Positions 32,760 through 33,633 of a stretch of 33,633 bases of DNA are shown piece after piece. Source of the DNA: Saccoglossus kowalevskii. Its lineage: Eukaryota; Hemichordata; Enteropneusta; Harrimaniidae. The stretch spans positions 145,614 through 179,246 of the forward strand of contig NW_003119926.1 of NCBI RefSeq assembly GCF_000003605.2, read 5' to 3'. The translations under genes were made by a program, and so were the position numbers. A model generated the notes under the pieces. That model made no database searches. It was not told the origin of the DNA and saw only the letters and a program-made list of their open reading frames with translations. Every line of letters starts with the position of its first letter. Positions within the stretch are counted from its first letter, which is position 1.

Positions 32760-33633
32760 GTCAGTACATCGGGTAATATGCTCAGTCAGTACACGAAATA
32801 AAAGTAATATGTTCAGTCAGTACATGCAATAAAAGTAATATACTCAGTCAATACATGTAAAAAAAGTTATATGTTCAGTCCGTACATGCAATAAAGGTAA
32901 TATGTTCAGTCAGTACATGCAATAAAAGTAATATATTCTGTCACGTGTAATAAAAGTAATATGTCCAGTCAGTACATGCAATAAAAGTAATATGTTCAGT
33001 CAGTACATGCAATACAAATAATACGTTCAGTCAGTACATACAATAAAAGTAGTATACTCAGTCAATACATGCAATCAAAGTAATATGTTCAGTCAATACA
33101 TGTCATAAAAGTAATATATTCAGTCAGTACATGCAATACAAATAATATGTTTAGTCAGTACATGCAATAAAAGTAATATATCCAGTCAGTACATGCAATA
33201 AAAGTAATTTGTTCAGTTGGTACATGCAATGAAAGTAATATGTTCAGTCAGTACATGCAATGAAAGTAATATGTTCAGTCAATACATGCAATAAAAGTAA
33301 TATGTTCAGTTGGTACATGCAATGAAAGTAATATGTTCAGTCAGTACATGCAATGAAAGTGATATGTTCAGTCAATAAATGCAATAAATAATATGTTCAG
33401 TCAGTACATGCAATAAAAGTAATATGTTCAGTCAGTACATGCAATAAAAGTAATATGTTCAGTCAATACATGCAATCAAAGTGATATGTTCAGACAGTAC
33501 ATGCAATAAAAGTAATATACTCAGTCAATACATGTCATAAAAGTAATATGTTTAGTCAGTACATGCATAAAAGTAATATGTTCAGCCAGTACATACAATA
33601 AAAGTAATATGTTTAGTCAGTACATGCAATAAA
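32760..33633. repeat. 31-bp minisatellite, about 28 copies, running off the window
   Basis: Tandem units containing GTTCAGTCAGTACATGCAAT followed by AAAAGTAATAT, with frequent single-base variants and a few short units. Most units carry AATAAA on the same strand as the UGT gene. The array starts about 150 bp after the end of the UGT reading frames, so the gene's 3' UTR probably enters it. Confidence 0.97.
32797..32802 (+). terminator. First AATAAA downstream of UGT (candidate poly(A) signal)
   Basis: This is the first AATAAA after the UGT stop codons, lying in one of the first units of the 31-bp array. Later units repeat it, so the true cleavage site cannot be chosen from sequence alone. Confidence 0.4.

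Noticed and set aside
32760-33633. CRISPR-like array of ~31-bp repeats
   Set aside because: The units are directly contiguous with no unique spacers, and the context is animal DNA. It is a minisatellite.

Overview
This is eukaryotic, animal nuclear DNA: AT-rich, gene-sparse, with GT-AG introns, a LINE fragment with an A-rich tail, two inverted-repeat elements, microsatellites and several minisatellites. Protein families and intron structure suggest an invertebrate metazoan, probably marine. I cannot name the species from the sequence.

Two host genes can be reconstructed, both on the + strand. (1) About 9.0-14.14 kb: a single-pass membrane protein with an extracellular TPM/MOLO1-type domain (the nicotinic-receptor modulator family). 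It has four coding exons whose splice phases agree (1/1, 2/2, 0/0), a likely upstream TATA-box promoter and non-coding first exon, and a 17-copy 28-bp minisatellite in its last intron. (2) 27.10-32.6 kb: a UDP-glycosyltransferase (UGT/GT1) in four coding exons. It has a Kozak start, signal peptide and catalytic His/Asp. It also has unusual donor-site residues and a one-base-type frameshift inside the C-terminal membrane helix. The two genes show no functional link.

The rest is repeats. 0-9 kb: simple repeats, a TTAA-flanked MITE (3.25-3.41 kb), a decayed LINE reverse-transcriptase remnant (3.7-4.8 kb), a hAT-like MITE (5.56-5.73 kb) and a composite degenerate repeat (6.2-7.45 kb). 14.2-19.3 kb: non-coding, with 30-bp and 33-bp minisatellites and inverted repeats. 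19.3-25.7 kb: a very degenerate satellite with a ~21-bp unit (two ~10.5-bp halves), interspersed with copies of a spacer block related to the 6.2-7.45 kb block. A 5'-truncated LINE (23.3-25.3 kb) is inserted in it. 32.76 kb to the end: a 31-bp minisatellite directly behind the UGT gene, carrying AATAAA in most units.

Most long open frames in the satellite regions come from repeat units whose length is a multiple of three, not from genes. No tRNA, rRNA, CRISPR or prokaryotic features were recognised.
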